This document shows positions 15,348 through 25,106 of a stretch of 64,000 nt of DNA, piece by piece. Origin of the DNA: Planotetraspora thailandica (lineage in GTDB: Bacteria > Actinomycetota > Actinomycetes > Streptosporangiales > Streptosporangiaceae). The notes beneath the pieces are model-generated. The model ran no database searches. It was given only the letters and a program-made list of their open reading frames with translations, and was not told where the DNA came from. The stretch covers positions 1 to 64,000 of the forward strand of contig NZ_BOOR01000064.1 in the NCBI RefSeq assembly GCF_016863335.1. The letters are read 5' to 3'. The number at the start of each line of letters is the position of its first letter. Position 1 is the stretch's first letter. Position numbers and translations under genes: made by a program.

Positions 15348-16073
15348 TCACCCTCCGGTGGGGCCGAAACGTTCGGTCTTGATCGCGGTGGCGTCGTGTC
15401 CCATGGCGAGCAGGATGTCGGAGACCGTCTCCACGAAGCCGGTCGGCCCGCAGACGAAACACTCGGGCCGGAACTCCGCCGGCCAGCCGCCGGTGTTGAC
15501 GTCCGCCACGGTCACCCGCCCGGCCGGGCGGGCCCAGCCGTCCGGGACGACGCGGGTGTAGAGGTAGGTCACGTCCAGGCCGGAGATCGGCTTGCGCAAC
15601 TCCTCGGCGTAGTAGCGCTCGCCCGGCTCGCGCAGCGAGTAGAGGAGCCGGAACGGCGTACGGCTGCCGGCCTGCTCACGGGCGCGGATCATGGCCATCA
15701 GCGGCACGATTCCGGACCCTCCTCCGACCAGGAGCACCGGCCGCGTGCCGTCCGGCCGCCACACGAACCAGCCGCCGACCGGGCCGCGGATCTCCAGCTC
15801 GTCGCCCGGCCTGAGCTCCTCGGTCAGGTACGGTGAGACCTCGCCGTCGGCCACCCGCTGCACCGTCAGGTCGACCCGTTCTCCGTCGGCGGCCGAGGCG
15901 ATGGAATAGCTGCGCTGCGTGCTGTAGCCGTCCTCGGCGGTGAGCCGTACGTCGACGTGCTGGCCGGCCAGATGACCGGGCCAGCCCGGGATGTCGAGGA
16001 CCAGCGTGCGAGCGGTGGGCGTCTCGTCTCGGATCTCGGCGAGCTTGGCGACGTGCCAGGCCAGCCTGCGCAT
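15348..16073 (-). CDS. FAD/NAD(P)-binding ferredoxin reductase-like oxidoreductase
   Basis: A 241-residue flavoprotein of the ferredoxin-NADP reductase fold. The FAD domain carries QRSYSIAS (RxYS motif), and the NAD(P) domain has VGGGSGIVPLMAM and a C-terminal CGPTGFVE. There is no 2Fe-2S domain. The start at 16073 is 2 bp after the stop of the molybdopterin gene. It is the likely electron donor or acceptor for that enzyme. The frame extends upstream to 16544 only as antisense-like sequence inside the neighbouring gene. Confidence 0.88.
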   Translation of the reverse strand: MRRLAWHVAKLAEIRDETPTARTLVLDIPGWPGHLAGQHVDVRLTAEDGYSTQRSYSIASAADGERVDLTVQRVADGEVSPYLTEELRPGDELEIRGPVGGWFVWRPDGTRPVLLVGGGSGIVPLMAMIRAREQAGSRTPFRLLYSLREPGERYYAEELRKPISGLDVTYLYTRVVPDGWARPAGRVTVADVNTGGWPAEFRPECFVCGPTGFVETVSDILLAMGHDATAIKTERFGPTGG

Positions 16074-16075
16074 GA

Positions 16076-16675
16076 TCAATCTCCCTGGTAGCGCTGTTCG
16101 CGCCACGGGTCGCCGTAATTGTGGTAGCCGGCCGTCTCCCAGAAGCCGGGCCAGTCCTCGTTGAGGAGCCGGATGCCCTGGACCCACTTCGCGGACTTCC
16201 ACAGATAGAGGTGGGGCACCAGGAGCCGGGCGGGGCCGCCGTGGGCCGGGGCGAGCTCTTCGCCGTCGAACTCGTAGGTGATCCACGCCTTGCCGTCGAG
16301 CAGGTCCTCGACCGGGAGGTTGGTGGTGTAGCCGCCGTAGGAGTAGACGAGGGCGTATTCGGCGCTCGACTCGACGTCGGCGAACAACGTGTCGAGGGAC
16401 ACGCCCTTCCAGGCGGTGCCGAGCTTCGACCACTTGGTGACGCAGTGCAGGTCGACGGTCGGAGTCTCGCTCGGCAGGGCCATCAGCTCCTGCCACGACC
16501 ACCGGTGGGTCTTGCCGTCCTCGGTGTCGATGGCGAACTCCCACCGGTCCAGCGGCACCCGGGGCGTGGGCCCGGCGGACAGGACCGGGAAGTCATGGAC
16601 GAGATATTGGCCCGGAGGCAGCTTCACGCCCTCGTCTCTGGGCCTGCCGCGAAAGCCGCGCGAAATGAATCCCAT
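16076..16675 (-). CDS. Sulfite oxidase-like molybdopterin oxidoreductase
   Basis: A 199-residue protein of the oxidoreductase molybdopterin-binding fold. It has the molybdenum-ligating Cys in DLHCVTKWS (Cys78), family motifs GGYTTNLPVEDL and HGGPARLLVPHLYLWKSAKW, and a C-terminal GYHNYGDPW. It is cytosolic: no Tat signal and no heme or dimerisation domain. ATG 16675 is chosen for GGAGG 6 nt upstream. It heads a tight operon with a flavin reductase and DUF6510, so electrons probably pass between NAD(P)H and the molybdenum centre. The substrate is unknown. Confidence 0.88.
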   Translation of the reverse strand: MGFISRGFRGRPRDEGVKLPPGQYLVHDFPVLSAGPTPRVPLDRWEFAIDTEDGKTHRWSWQELMALPSETPTVDLHCVTKWSKLGTAWKGVSLDTLFADVESSAEYALVYSYGGYTTNLPVEDLLDGKAWITYEFDGEELAPAHGGPARLLVPHLYLWKSAKWVQGIRLLNEDWPGFWETAGYHNYGDPWREQRYQGD

Positions 16676-16705
16676 TTGTACCTCCGGCGCCACATTATCT
16701 GGCGT

Positions 16706-16731
16706 GCCCCCGGCCGGGAACGGCCGGGGGC
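16706..16731 (-). terminator. Perfect GC-rich hairpin before the molybdopterin operon
   Basis: An 11-bp perfect stem (16706-16716 with 16721-16731) around a GGAA loop. It sits between the nucleotidase 3' end and the molybdopterin gene, both on the minus strand. It could stop read-through from the nucleotidase. Confidence 0.55.
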
Positions 16732-16797
16732 GATCTTTGACGTCGGCGCCGGACGTCTGGATCTCACCTGTTCAGGATGCTTGAGGTGAGGACGCGA

Positions 16798-16854
16798 CGC
16801 CCCCGGCGCCTCGCCGCAGCCCTTCGGCTTGGCGGAGGTGGGCCTCCGGGGGCG
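16798..16854 (-). terminator. Long stem-loop after the nucleotidase gene
   Basis: A 9-bp stem CGCCCCCGG/CCGGGGGCG (16798-16806 with 16846-16854) encloses a 39-nt loop with its own inner pairing. It begins 14 nt past the nucleotidase stop on the minus strand. Confidence 0.5.
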
Positions 16855-16867
16855 CCGCACCGGGTCG

Positions 16868-18640
<1,773 letters not shown>

Positions 18641-18799
18641 TTCCGCGACGCTAGCGATGGTCGATCACCGCCGCGTCACAGAGTTCTTAACCGGAAATGG
18701 AGATCAGAGGTCAGTTCGTCAGGCGCGCTCGGAGGCGGGCGACCTCAAGGCGCCGCCGTGGCCGACCCCGGTCCGACCGTGTCGCCCATATGGCCATTT

Positions 18800-18815
18800 T
18801 GTGACCTATGTCACA
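18800..18815. promoter_or_regulatory. Perfect CRP/GlxR-type binding site
   Basis: TGTGA-CCTATG-TCACA matches the CRP-family consensus TGTGA-N6-TCACA at all ten conserved bases. It lies in the 314-bp divergent gap between the nucleotidase (start 18640) and the soluble kinase (start 18955). No CRP gene is in the window. Regulation of either gene is inferred. Confidence 0.75.
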
Positions 18816-18954
18816 TTAGGGGTCCTTAGGGTGGCCCTGGCACTCCGTGTCTAGAGCGGGCCAGTTTAGGGGCACCCTCCATGCGTCCGGCGGTGGTTTT
18901 CTGGAGGTGTGGCGGGATCGCCGTCGCGCCGACCGGAGCGAGGAAGGAGCCATC

Positions 18955-19926
18955 GTGACCAGCCCGATGCCGCCCTCTGACCGTGGGGATGCGGCGGCCG
19001 CCCACCCGCACGGGCGGTTCGCCGCGGACGCCGCTCACGAACTGTGCACGCCGGTCGCAGCCCTCCGCGTCGAGCTGGAGGAGGCCCGGCTCCACCCGTC
19101 GGAGACCGACCTGATCGAGCTTCTCGACCGGGCGCTGGTGAACGTCGACCGGCTGCAGGCGATCGTGACCGACCTGCTGACGCTCGCGCGCGCCCAGGCC
19201 GCCGGGCACGTCGATCGGCAACGGGTCGATCTGGCGGATCTGGTCAGCTCCGAGGTCGCGAGGCGCAGCGACCGGCTGCAGACGGTGGTGTCGTCCGCCG
19301 GCCAGGGTGTCGCCGCGATCGTCGTCGACGTCGACCGCTTCCAGCTGCGCCGGGTTCTCGCGATCCTGCTGGACAACGCCCATCGGCACGCCAGGAACTC
19401 GGTCCGCGTCGAGGTGAGGTGGGACGGCGAGTCGGCCGAGCTCTCGGTCGCCGACGACGGCCCGGGAATAGCGCCGGAGCACAGGGAGCGCATCTTCGAA
19501 CCGTTCTCCCGGCTCGACCCCGCCCGTGATCGCAGGAAAGGCGGCGCGGGCCTCGGCCTGGCGATCGCCAAGGAGATCGTCAGAGCTCACGGGGGGACCG
19601 TGGAGGTCGACTCCTCTCCCGGCGGCGGTGCCCGTTTCGTCGTCCGGCTTCCCGTCGCGCGGCTGCTGGAGGCGTGCCAGCGGGCCGAGACCTGGCTGGA
19701 CAGCGAGGCCTCGTCGGGAGAACCGCTGGAGGATCGCGGTGACCAGACCGAACGCGGACTCGGCACCTTTACGGTCGAAGACCGGGCATATCGGCTGCGG
19801 CCACGGTCGGAGATGGTCAGACCCGCTCAAGAACGGTGGCGTTGGCCAGACCACCGGCCTCGCACATTGTCTGGAGCGCGTAGCGGGCGCCTCGCTGCCG
19901 CATCGCGTTCACGAGCGTCGTCATGA
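18955..19926 (+). CDS. Sensor-less histidine kinase, paralogue of the 10784 kinase
   Basis: A 323-residue soluble kinase starting at GTG 18955 (GGAAGGA at 18942-18948). It begins directly with HisKA (phospho-His 28 in AHELCTPVA, where the usual R of HELRTP is C). The HATPase has LLDNAHRHA, DDGPGIA and GAGLGLAIA. It aligns end to end with the catalytic half of the kinase at 10784 (shared features include HPSETDL/HPRETDL) but has no membrane or HAMP region, so the sensor half was lost. The last 80 or so residues have no counterpart; the final 110 bp run antisense into the convergent thiolase gene. A lost stop or frameshift is possible. Confidence 0.8.
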   Translation: MTSPMPPSDRGDAAAAHPHGRFAADAAHELCTPVAALRVELEEARLHPSETDLIELLDRALVNVDRLQAIVTDLLTLARAQAAGHVDRQRVDLADLVSSEVARRSDRLQTVVSSAGQGVAAIVVDVDRFQLRRVLAILLDNAHRHARNSVRVEVRWDGESAELSVADDGPGIAPEHRERIFEPFSRLDPARDRRKGGAGLGLAIAKEIVRAHGGTVEVDSSPGGGARFVVRLPVARLLEACQRAETWLDSEASSGEPLEDRGDQTERGLGTFTVEDRAYRLRPRSEMVRPAQERWRWPDHRPRTLSGARSGRLAAASRSRASS

Positions 19927-20998
19927 TGCGGGCACCGCTCGCCCCGAGCGGATGGCCCAGAGCGATGGCGCCGCCGTTCACGTTGACCTTGTCCGGGTCG
20001 GCGCCCGTCTCCTGCAGCCAGGCGAGCACGACGCTCGCGAACGCCTCGTTGACCTCGAACAGGTCGATGTCGTCCAGCCGGAGACCGGCCCGGCGCAGCA
20101 CCTTCTCCGTGGCCGGGATGACCCCGGTCAGCATGAGAAGCGGGTCGGAGCCCGTCACGGCGAAGCTGTGCAGGCGGGCGAGAGGGCGCAGGCCGAGCCT
20201 GGTGGCCGTCTCGCTCGTCGTGATCAGCACCGCCGCCGCGCCGTCGTTGACGGGGCTGCTGTTGCCCGCCGTGACCGACCAGTCGATCTGAGGGAAACGC
20301 TCGGCGTAGCCGGGGTCGGCGAAGGCCGGCCTGAGGGTGGAGAGGATCTCCACGGTGGTGCCCGGCCGTACGGACTCGTCGGTGTCATGGGTGCCGCTGC
20401 GGCCGCTGATCGGCGCGATCTCGGCGGCGAACCGCCCGTCGGCGTAGGCCGCGGCGGCCTTCGCGTGTGAACCGGCGGAGAAGACGTCCATCTGCTCGCG
20501 CGTGATCGACCACTTGGCCGCTATCAGCTCGGCGCTGATCCCCTGCGGCACGAGCCCGCCAGGGAAGCGCGCGGCGACGCCGGGGCCGAAGGGGTCGGCT
20601 CCCGGCGGCACGTTCGACCACATCGGGACCCGGCTCATCGACTCCACGCCGCATGCCACGACCATGTCGTACGCGCCGGAGATGACGCCCTGGGCGGCGA
20701 AGTGCACGGCCTGCTGTGATGATCCGCACTGCCGGTCGACCGTCACGGCGGGCACCGAGTCGAGGAAGCCAGCCGACAGCCAGGCGTATCTCGTGGTGTT
20801 CATGGCCTGCTCGCCCACCTGGTCGACGCAGCCGCCGATCACGTCGTCCACCTGGGCGGGGTCGATCCCGGTGCGGTCGACGAGGGCGCGCAGGGTGTGC
20901 GCGAGCAACTCCACCGGATGGACCGACGCCAGCGCGCCGTTGGGCTTGCCCTTCCCCGTCGGGGTCCGCACGGCCTCCACGATCACGGCGTCACGCAT
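19817..20998 (-). CDS. Thiolase (acetyl-CoA C-acyltransferase)
   Basis: A 393-residue thiolase. It has the acyl-accepting Cys91 in DRQCGSS, NEAFA, the catalytic His in GGAIALGHPLGASGAR, and the second Cys near residue 381 in MCEAGGLAN. The C-terminal CEAGG/CEGGG form is seen in steroid and fatty-acid beta-oxidation thiolases of actinobacteria. It cleaves 3-oxoacyl-CoA with CoA. It stands alone with its own regulated promoter. ATG 20998 has GGGAGG at 21004-21009. Its 3' 110 bp overlap the tail of the convergent kinase ORF. Confidence 0.92.
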   Translation of the reverse strand: MRDAVIVEAVRTPTGKGKPNGALASVHPVELLAHTLRALVDRTGIDPAQVDDVIGGCVDQVGEQAMNTTRYAWLSAGFLDSVPAVTVDRQCGSSQQAVHFAAQGVISGAYDMVVACGVESMSRVPMWSNVPPGADPFGPGVAARFPGGLVPQGISAELIAAKWSITREQMDVFSAGSHAKAAAAYADGRFAAEIAPISGRSGTHDTDESVRPGTTVEILSTLRPAFADPGYAERFPQIDWSVTAGNSSPVNDGAAAVLITTSETATRLGLRPLARLHSFAVTGSDPLLMLTGVIPATEKVLRRAGLRLDDIDLFEVNEAFASVVLAWLQETGADPDKVNVNGGAIALGHPLGASGARIMTTLVNAMRQRGARYALQTMCEAGGLANATVLERV

Positions 20999-21013
20999 CG
21001 CGACCTCCCATTA

Positions 21014-21060
21014 GTTTGAAAACCAAACCGAATATAGCTCTACTCGGGTTCGGAAATCAA
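21014..21060 (-). promoter_or_regulatory. Thiolase promoter with inverted-repeat operator
   Basis: On the minus strand: -35 TTGATT (21060-21055), an 18-bp spacer, -10 TATATT (21036-21031), then an inverted repeat GTTTG-N5-CAAAC (21014-21028) at the expected transcription start. A related ATCAAACCA half-site overlaps the -35. The arrangement suggests a TetR- or MarR-type repressor responding to an acyl-CoA. That regulator is not next to the gene. Confidence 0.65.
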
Positions 21061-21068
21061 ACCAAGAG

Positions 21069-21098
21069 CGCCCCGGGAGGCGTGGGCCTCCCGGGGCG
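21069..21098 (-). terminator. Terminator hairpin after the beta-helix protein gene
   Basis: A perfect 13-bp stem (21069-21081 with 21086-21098) with a 4-nt loop, 8 nt past the stop at 21107, followed on the minus strand by a short T-containing tract. Confidence 0.75.
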
Positions 21099-21106
21099 TC
21101 CCCAGG

Positions 21107-23305
21107 TCAGGGGTAGCTGACCCAGTTGGCCACATTGCCGGCCGAGTTGGACGGGCCTCCGGTGTTGTTGATCACGTGGCTGATCGTGCCGGTGCCGCCG
21201 AGCGACACCGTGACCATGCTGTGGAACCGCACGTTCGGCTTGTTCGGCGCCTCGTAAGAGTGCGCCAGGACGACGCCCGGGTTCACGTTGAAATAGCAGT
21301 AGCTGCCCAGACCCCACGCCTCATGTGTGGTGACGGAGTCGGCCACCTTGTAGGCGGCGTAGCCCTGGGTGCTCCCGTTCATCCACGCCGCCTGGTTCGG
21401 CGGGTCGTACGGAAGCTCGTTCTGGTAGAAGAACGTCCGGCCGCCGTTGCCGTTCCAGATGGTCTGGTACTGCTGGTAGTGCTCGACGAACAGGCCGTAC
21501 ATCGTGACGTCGTTCCCGTTGACAATCAGGCCGTTGGCGGCGGTGTTCGACGTCCAGCCGACGCGGCTGCCGTGGTCGGCCCGCCAGAGCCACATGTGAT
21601 CGCCGATGACGTCCGAGCTGTTGATCACCAGGCTCTGGGTGGCCTTGCCGACGCCGGCTCCGCCGATCCGGAAGAACACGTCGTGCAGCGAGGTCGGGTT
21701 GGCCGTGTGGTCGGCGGACGACCCGGACGGGCCGACCTGCATGAGCGTCGGCGAGTTGGTCGTGCCCGCGTCGATCAGCAACCCGGCGATCTTCACGCCG
21801 TCGACGTCGGCCACGGAGACCGCGGTGACGCCGTTGTCCGGGATGAGAGTGGCCAGGCCGAGGCCGAGCACCACCGTGTCGGCCCGGTTGATCCTGATCG
21901 TGTCGTTCAGGTGATAGACGCCCGGAGTGAACAGCAGGTTCTTGCCCTGGGCGAGCGCGGCGTCGATCTCAGCCGCCGTGTTGCCCGGCTTGGCGACGAA
22001 GAACTGGCCGATCGGGATCGACGACCCGGCCGGCGTGCCGTTCGCCCAGGTTGTGCCGGAGGAGTTGGTCCGGAGCGCGGGCACGAACACCTGGTAGGCG
22101 CCCGCGGAGTCGACGTACAGGAACGGCTTCTCCCGCGTCACCGGAGCTGTGGCGACCGTGGTGTACGGCGGGGCGGGGAAGGTGTTGGCGGGCGCGCCGT
22201 TCACTCCCACGAAGACCATGTTCCAGTTGGAGCCCGTCCAGCTGCCCCACTGGGCGTTGCGCGACAACCACTGCTGCTGCGAGCCCGAGCGCACCTGGCC
22301 GTCGATCTTGGAGTCGGCGATGAACCCGCCGCTCGACCAGCCGCCGTCATCGAGCTGCAGGTTGCCCCTGACGTGCATCCGCCGATACGGCGCAGCCTGC
22401 GAGACCGCCCACCTGTCGGTGCCGGACGGCGGGTTGACCGAGAGGTTCTCCGCGCCGCGCCAGAAGTTCTGGGTCGCGTTGCCCTGGAACCAGTCGGCCT
22501 CGACGTGCACGCCCCCGTTGATCGTGACGTTGTCCGGCGACATGCCCAGGCCGAGCACCTGGGTGTAGAAGCCCACGTTCACGTCGACGTTGTAGGCGCC
22601 CGGCTTGAACAGCAGGGCGTACCGGTTGGCCCCGAACTGGTTCGACTCCTGCTGGGAGAAGACCGAGTTGAGGCGGCTCTGGATGGTCGCGGCCGGCATC
22701 GACGGGTCGAAGACCAGGACGTTCGGCCCGAGATCGGGGGTGCCGGGGGGCGGGGGCGGAGTCGATGGAGTTCCCATGGTGAAAGACTGCGCCGCCGTGC
22801 CGTTGCACGTGTACTGCCCGAGCTGGACGCTGTCGGCGGTGGAGGCGGCCGGCACGTCGAGGCACTTGCCGCTGTAGCGGTTGACGAAGTGGTAGGAGCC
22901 GCCGGCCTCCTCGACGGGCAGCCACTGCTGGTTGTTGCCGCCCACGTAGTTCCAGAGCTGGATCGGCGCGTCGTCGGCCGTGGAGACGTCCTTGACGTCC
23001 CATGACTGGGCGGTGTTCGTGCTCACGTTGACGCGGTAGTAGCCGCCGCCGGTCGCCTGTAACTGCCACAGCTGGGCGCCGGTGCCGTTGCACGCGTACT
23101 GCTGTACGGCCGTGCCGTTCGCGGTGGCGGCGGCCCGCGCGTCCACGCACTTGCCGCTGCTCACGTTCACCACGGTCGTCAGGCCGGTCGGCACCGCCGC
23201 CTGGGCGGGGGCGGCCGGGAAGGCCCCGAGGGCCAGCGTGGAGGTCAGGGCGGCGAGTGCCGCCAGGAGGGGGAGTGATGGCCGATGTCGGCGTCGCAGA
23301 GTCAC
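21107..23305 (-). CDS. Secreted ricin-lectin / right-handed beta-helix protein (probable polysaccharide-active enzyme)
   Basis: A 732-residue exported protein. A signal peptide (about 1-36) is followed by a ricin-type beta-trefoil lectin (about 40-175) with the usual QxW-like repeats (QLWQL, QQWLP, QSFTM) and CVDA/CLDV starts. A Pro-rich linker (TPPPPPGTPD) leads to a 540-residue beta-helix region resembling pectate-lyase-3 or GH55-type folds (repeated NVTINGG, DTIRINRADTVVLGLG, NGLIVNGNDVTMYGLFVEH). Similar proteins are often misnamed adenylyl cyclase. A sugar polymer substrate is likely; which one is unknown. ATG 23305. Confidence 0.78.
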   Translation of the reverse strand: MTLRRRHRPSLPLLAALAALTSTLALGAFPAAPAQAAVPTGLTTVVNVSSGKCVDARAAATANGTAVQQYACNGTGAQLWQLQATGGGYYRVNVSTNTAQSWDVKDVSTADDAPIQLWNYVGGNNQQWLPVEEAGGSYHFVNRYSGKCLDVPAASTADSVQLGQYTCNGTAAQSFTMGTPSTPPPPPGTPDLGPNVLVFDPSMPAATIQSRLNSVFSQQESNQFGANRYALLFKPGAYNVDVNVGFYTQVLGLGMSPDNVTINGGVHVEADWFQGNATQNFWRGAENLSVNPPSGTDRWAVSQAAPYRRMHVRGNLQLDDGGWSSGGFIADSKIDGQVRSGSQQQWLSRNAQWGSWTGSNWNMVFVGVNGAPANTFPAPPYTTVATAPVTREKPFLYVDSAGAYQVFVPALRTNSSGTTWANGTPAGSSIPIGQFFVAKPGNTAAEIDAALAQGKNLLFTPGVYHLNDTIRINRADTVVLGLGLATLIPDNGVTAVSVADVDGVKIAGLLIDAGTTNSPTLMQVGPSGSSADHTANPTSLHDVFFRIGGAGVGKATQSLVINSSDVIGDHMWLWRADHGSRVGWTSNTAANGLIVNGNDVTMYGLFVEHYQQYQTIWNGNGGRTFFYQNELPYDPPNQAAWMNGSTQGYAAYKVADSVTTHEAWGLGSYCYFNVNPGVVLAHSYEAPNKPNVRFHSMVTVSLGGTGTISHVINNTGGPSNSAGNVANWVSYP

Positions 23306-23418
23306 ACGGTCTCCTCGTGTGCACGGTGTGCCCCGCAGGGCCCACCGCAGGGGGGTGGTGGCCGGTGGGCGAAGGACCCCCGCCCGGGTGCGCGTCCAAC
23401 CGGCGGCGTACGGCCGGA

Positions 23419-23447
23419 ACCGTACAACTGTAAAGTTTCTTTGTCAA
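23419..23447 (-). promoter_or_regulatory. Promoter of the beta-helix protein gene
   Basis: On the minus strand TTGACA (23447-23442), a 17-bp spacer and TACGGT (23424-23419), about 110 bp before the ATG. A second TTGACA lies just upstream. The spacer contains AACTTTACAGTT, a loose inverted repeat that could be an operator. Confidence 0.65.
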
Positions 23448-23753
23448 TTAGGCTGTCAAGCCTCTGTTGACGCGCTCCGGGCCGCGCGCGGGGCCGGGCG
23501 TCGGGCGAGAGGCGGTTCGGGTGCCGGCTGGAAGTGGTCCGGAAATGACGCGCAAGCGCCCCGCAATTTCGGAAAATTCCGATTTTGAACGCTATTAATG
23601 TCTTCTCGGGGGACTGCCGTCTATTTACTTTCTTCTGGCGGCGTCGGTCGTGTTGTCATCTACCGCCTCGGGTATTCGTGCATCAAATCCCTTCTCTCTT
23701 GATAAGCGGAAAAAGCTGACTTATCAGATGTCGACCTGAACGGGAAAAAGCAC
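23448..23753. other. Gene-free divergent region before the Mn transporter
   Basis: About 300 bp without an ORF I can support, with a locally AT-richer part at 23560-23700. It contains TCGGAA-AA-TTCCGA (23569-23582) and the TGATAAG inverted repeat described separately. Confidence 0.5.
23700..23726 (+). promoter_or_regulatory. Inverted repeat upstream of the Mn transporter
   Basis: TGATAAG (23700-23706) and CTTATCA (23720-23726) are perfect 7-bp arms with 20-bp centre-to-centre spacing, about 28 bp before the GTG start. This fits an operator for a dimeric regulator. A manganese-responsive regulator is a reasonable guess, but no such gene is in the window. Confidence 0.5.
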
Positions 23754-25046
23754 GTGATCGTTCGCAGCAAGACGACGGCTACCGGGGAACTCATGGGCAA
23801 GGGGACGCCCGCCGATCGTGCGAGTGAATCCCATGGTTCGCGGATGGCCCCGATTCTCGGCCCCGCCTTCGTCGCGGCCATCGCCTATGTCGATCCGGGC
23901 AACGTGGCCACTAATCTCACCGCCGGCGCCACGTACGGCTATCTGCTCGTGTGGGTGGTCGTGGTGGCCAGCCTGGTCGCGATCCTGGTCCAGTTCCAGG
24001 CGGCCAAGCTCGGGATGGCCACCGGCAAGAGCCTTCCCCAGCTCTGCCGCGAACGCCTGCCCCGCTGGGGCACCCGCATGTTGTGGGTCCAGGCGGAGGT
24101 GGTGGTGCTGGCGACCGACCTCGCCGAGTTCGTCGGCGCGGCCATCGGCATGCGGTTGCTGTTCGGCATGCCCGTCGCGATCTCGGCGGCCCTGACCGCC
24201 GTGATCTCCCTGCTGATGTTGGAACTGCGCAGGCAGGGCCGTACCCGACGGTTCGAGCTCATGAGCGCGGCCGCCCTGCTGCTCGTCGGCGCGGGCATGC
24301 TGTACGACATCGTCGTGGTGGGGCACCAGTCGGCAGCCGGGCTGGCGGGCGGCCTGCTGCCGGGCCTGGACGGCGCGGGGTCGCTCGTCCTGGCCATGGG
24401 CATCGTGGGTGCGACCGTGATGCCGCACGCCGTCTACCTGCACTCGGCGCTGGTCCAGGGCCGGGGGATGAGCACCGACGCGGTGCGGCGCAGCCCCGGG
24501 CTCGTGCGCAGGGCTCTGCGGCTCGACTGCGTGCTCGCCCTCGGCGTCGCCACCGTGATCAACGTGTCGATGATCGCTTTCGGCGCCGGCTTCGGCGCGG
24601 CGACCGGCGGGGCGTGGACCGGCGACCTGGTCGCCGCGCACGGGGAGCTTGCGGGCAGGATCGGCGGCCTCGCCGCCCTGGCGTTCGCCGTGGCGCTGCT
24701 GTCGTCGGGCGTCTCGTCGGCCGGCGTCGGCACGCTCGCCGGAGACGTGGTGATGCAGGGGTTCCTCGGCTGGCGGATCTCCCCGTACCTGCGCAGGGTC
24801 CTGACGATGGCGCCGGCCGTGCTGGCGCTGACCCTCGGCGTGCCCCTGACCGGTCTGCTGGTCGCCAGCCAGGTGGTGATCTCGCTCGGCGTGCCGGTGG
24901 CCCTGTTCCTGCTCGTCTGGTTCTGCCGGGACAGGTCGCTGATGGGCCCGCTCGTCAACGCCCCGCTGACGACACGCGTCGCGGGTGTGGCGGGCGCGGT
25001 GGTCGCAACGCTCGGGGTGAGCCTGCCGTTCACGCTTCTCTTCTGA
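23754..25046 (+). CDS. mntH: NRAMP family divalent metal (Mn2+) transporter
   Basis: A 430-residue membrane protein with about 11 helices. The helix 1 metal motif DPGN (about residue 47, AYVDPGNVATNL) and the helix 6 motif MPHAVYLHS (about 222) are the defining metal-binding segments of NRAMP importers. It imports Mn2+ (possibly Fe2+) with protons. The frame begins at GTG 23754; ATG 23793 after GGGGAA is an alternative start. The next gene, 60 bp on, encodes Mn-dependent oxalate decarboxylase, so the transporter probably supplies its cofactor. Confidence 0.88.
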   Translation: MIVRSKTTATGELMGKGTPADRASESHGSRMAPILGPAFVAAIAYVDPGNVATNLTAGATYGYLLVWVVVVASLVAILVQFQAAKLGMATGKSLPQLCRERLPRWGTRMLWVQAEVVVLATDLAEFVGAAIGMRLLFGMPVAISAALTAVISLLMLELRRQGRTRRFELMSAAALLLVGAGMLYDIVVVGHQSAAGLAGGLLPGLDGAGSLVLAMGIVGATVMPHAVYLHSALVQGRGMSTDAVRRSPGLVRRALRLDCVLALGVATVINVSMIAFGAGFGAATGGAWTGDLVAAHGELAGRIGGLAALAFAVALLSSGVSSAGVGTLAGDVVMQGFLGWRISPYLRRVLTMAPAVLALTLGVPLTGLLVASQVVISLGVPVALFLLVWFCRDRSLMGPLVNAPLTTRVAGVAGAVVATLGVSLPFTLLF

Positions 25047-25106
25047 TGATTCCGGGCCAAATGCGCGGAATTTCTCTCTATCGCATCGATTGAAGGATGA
25101 GCTCAA

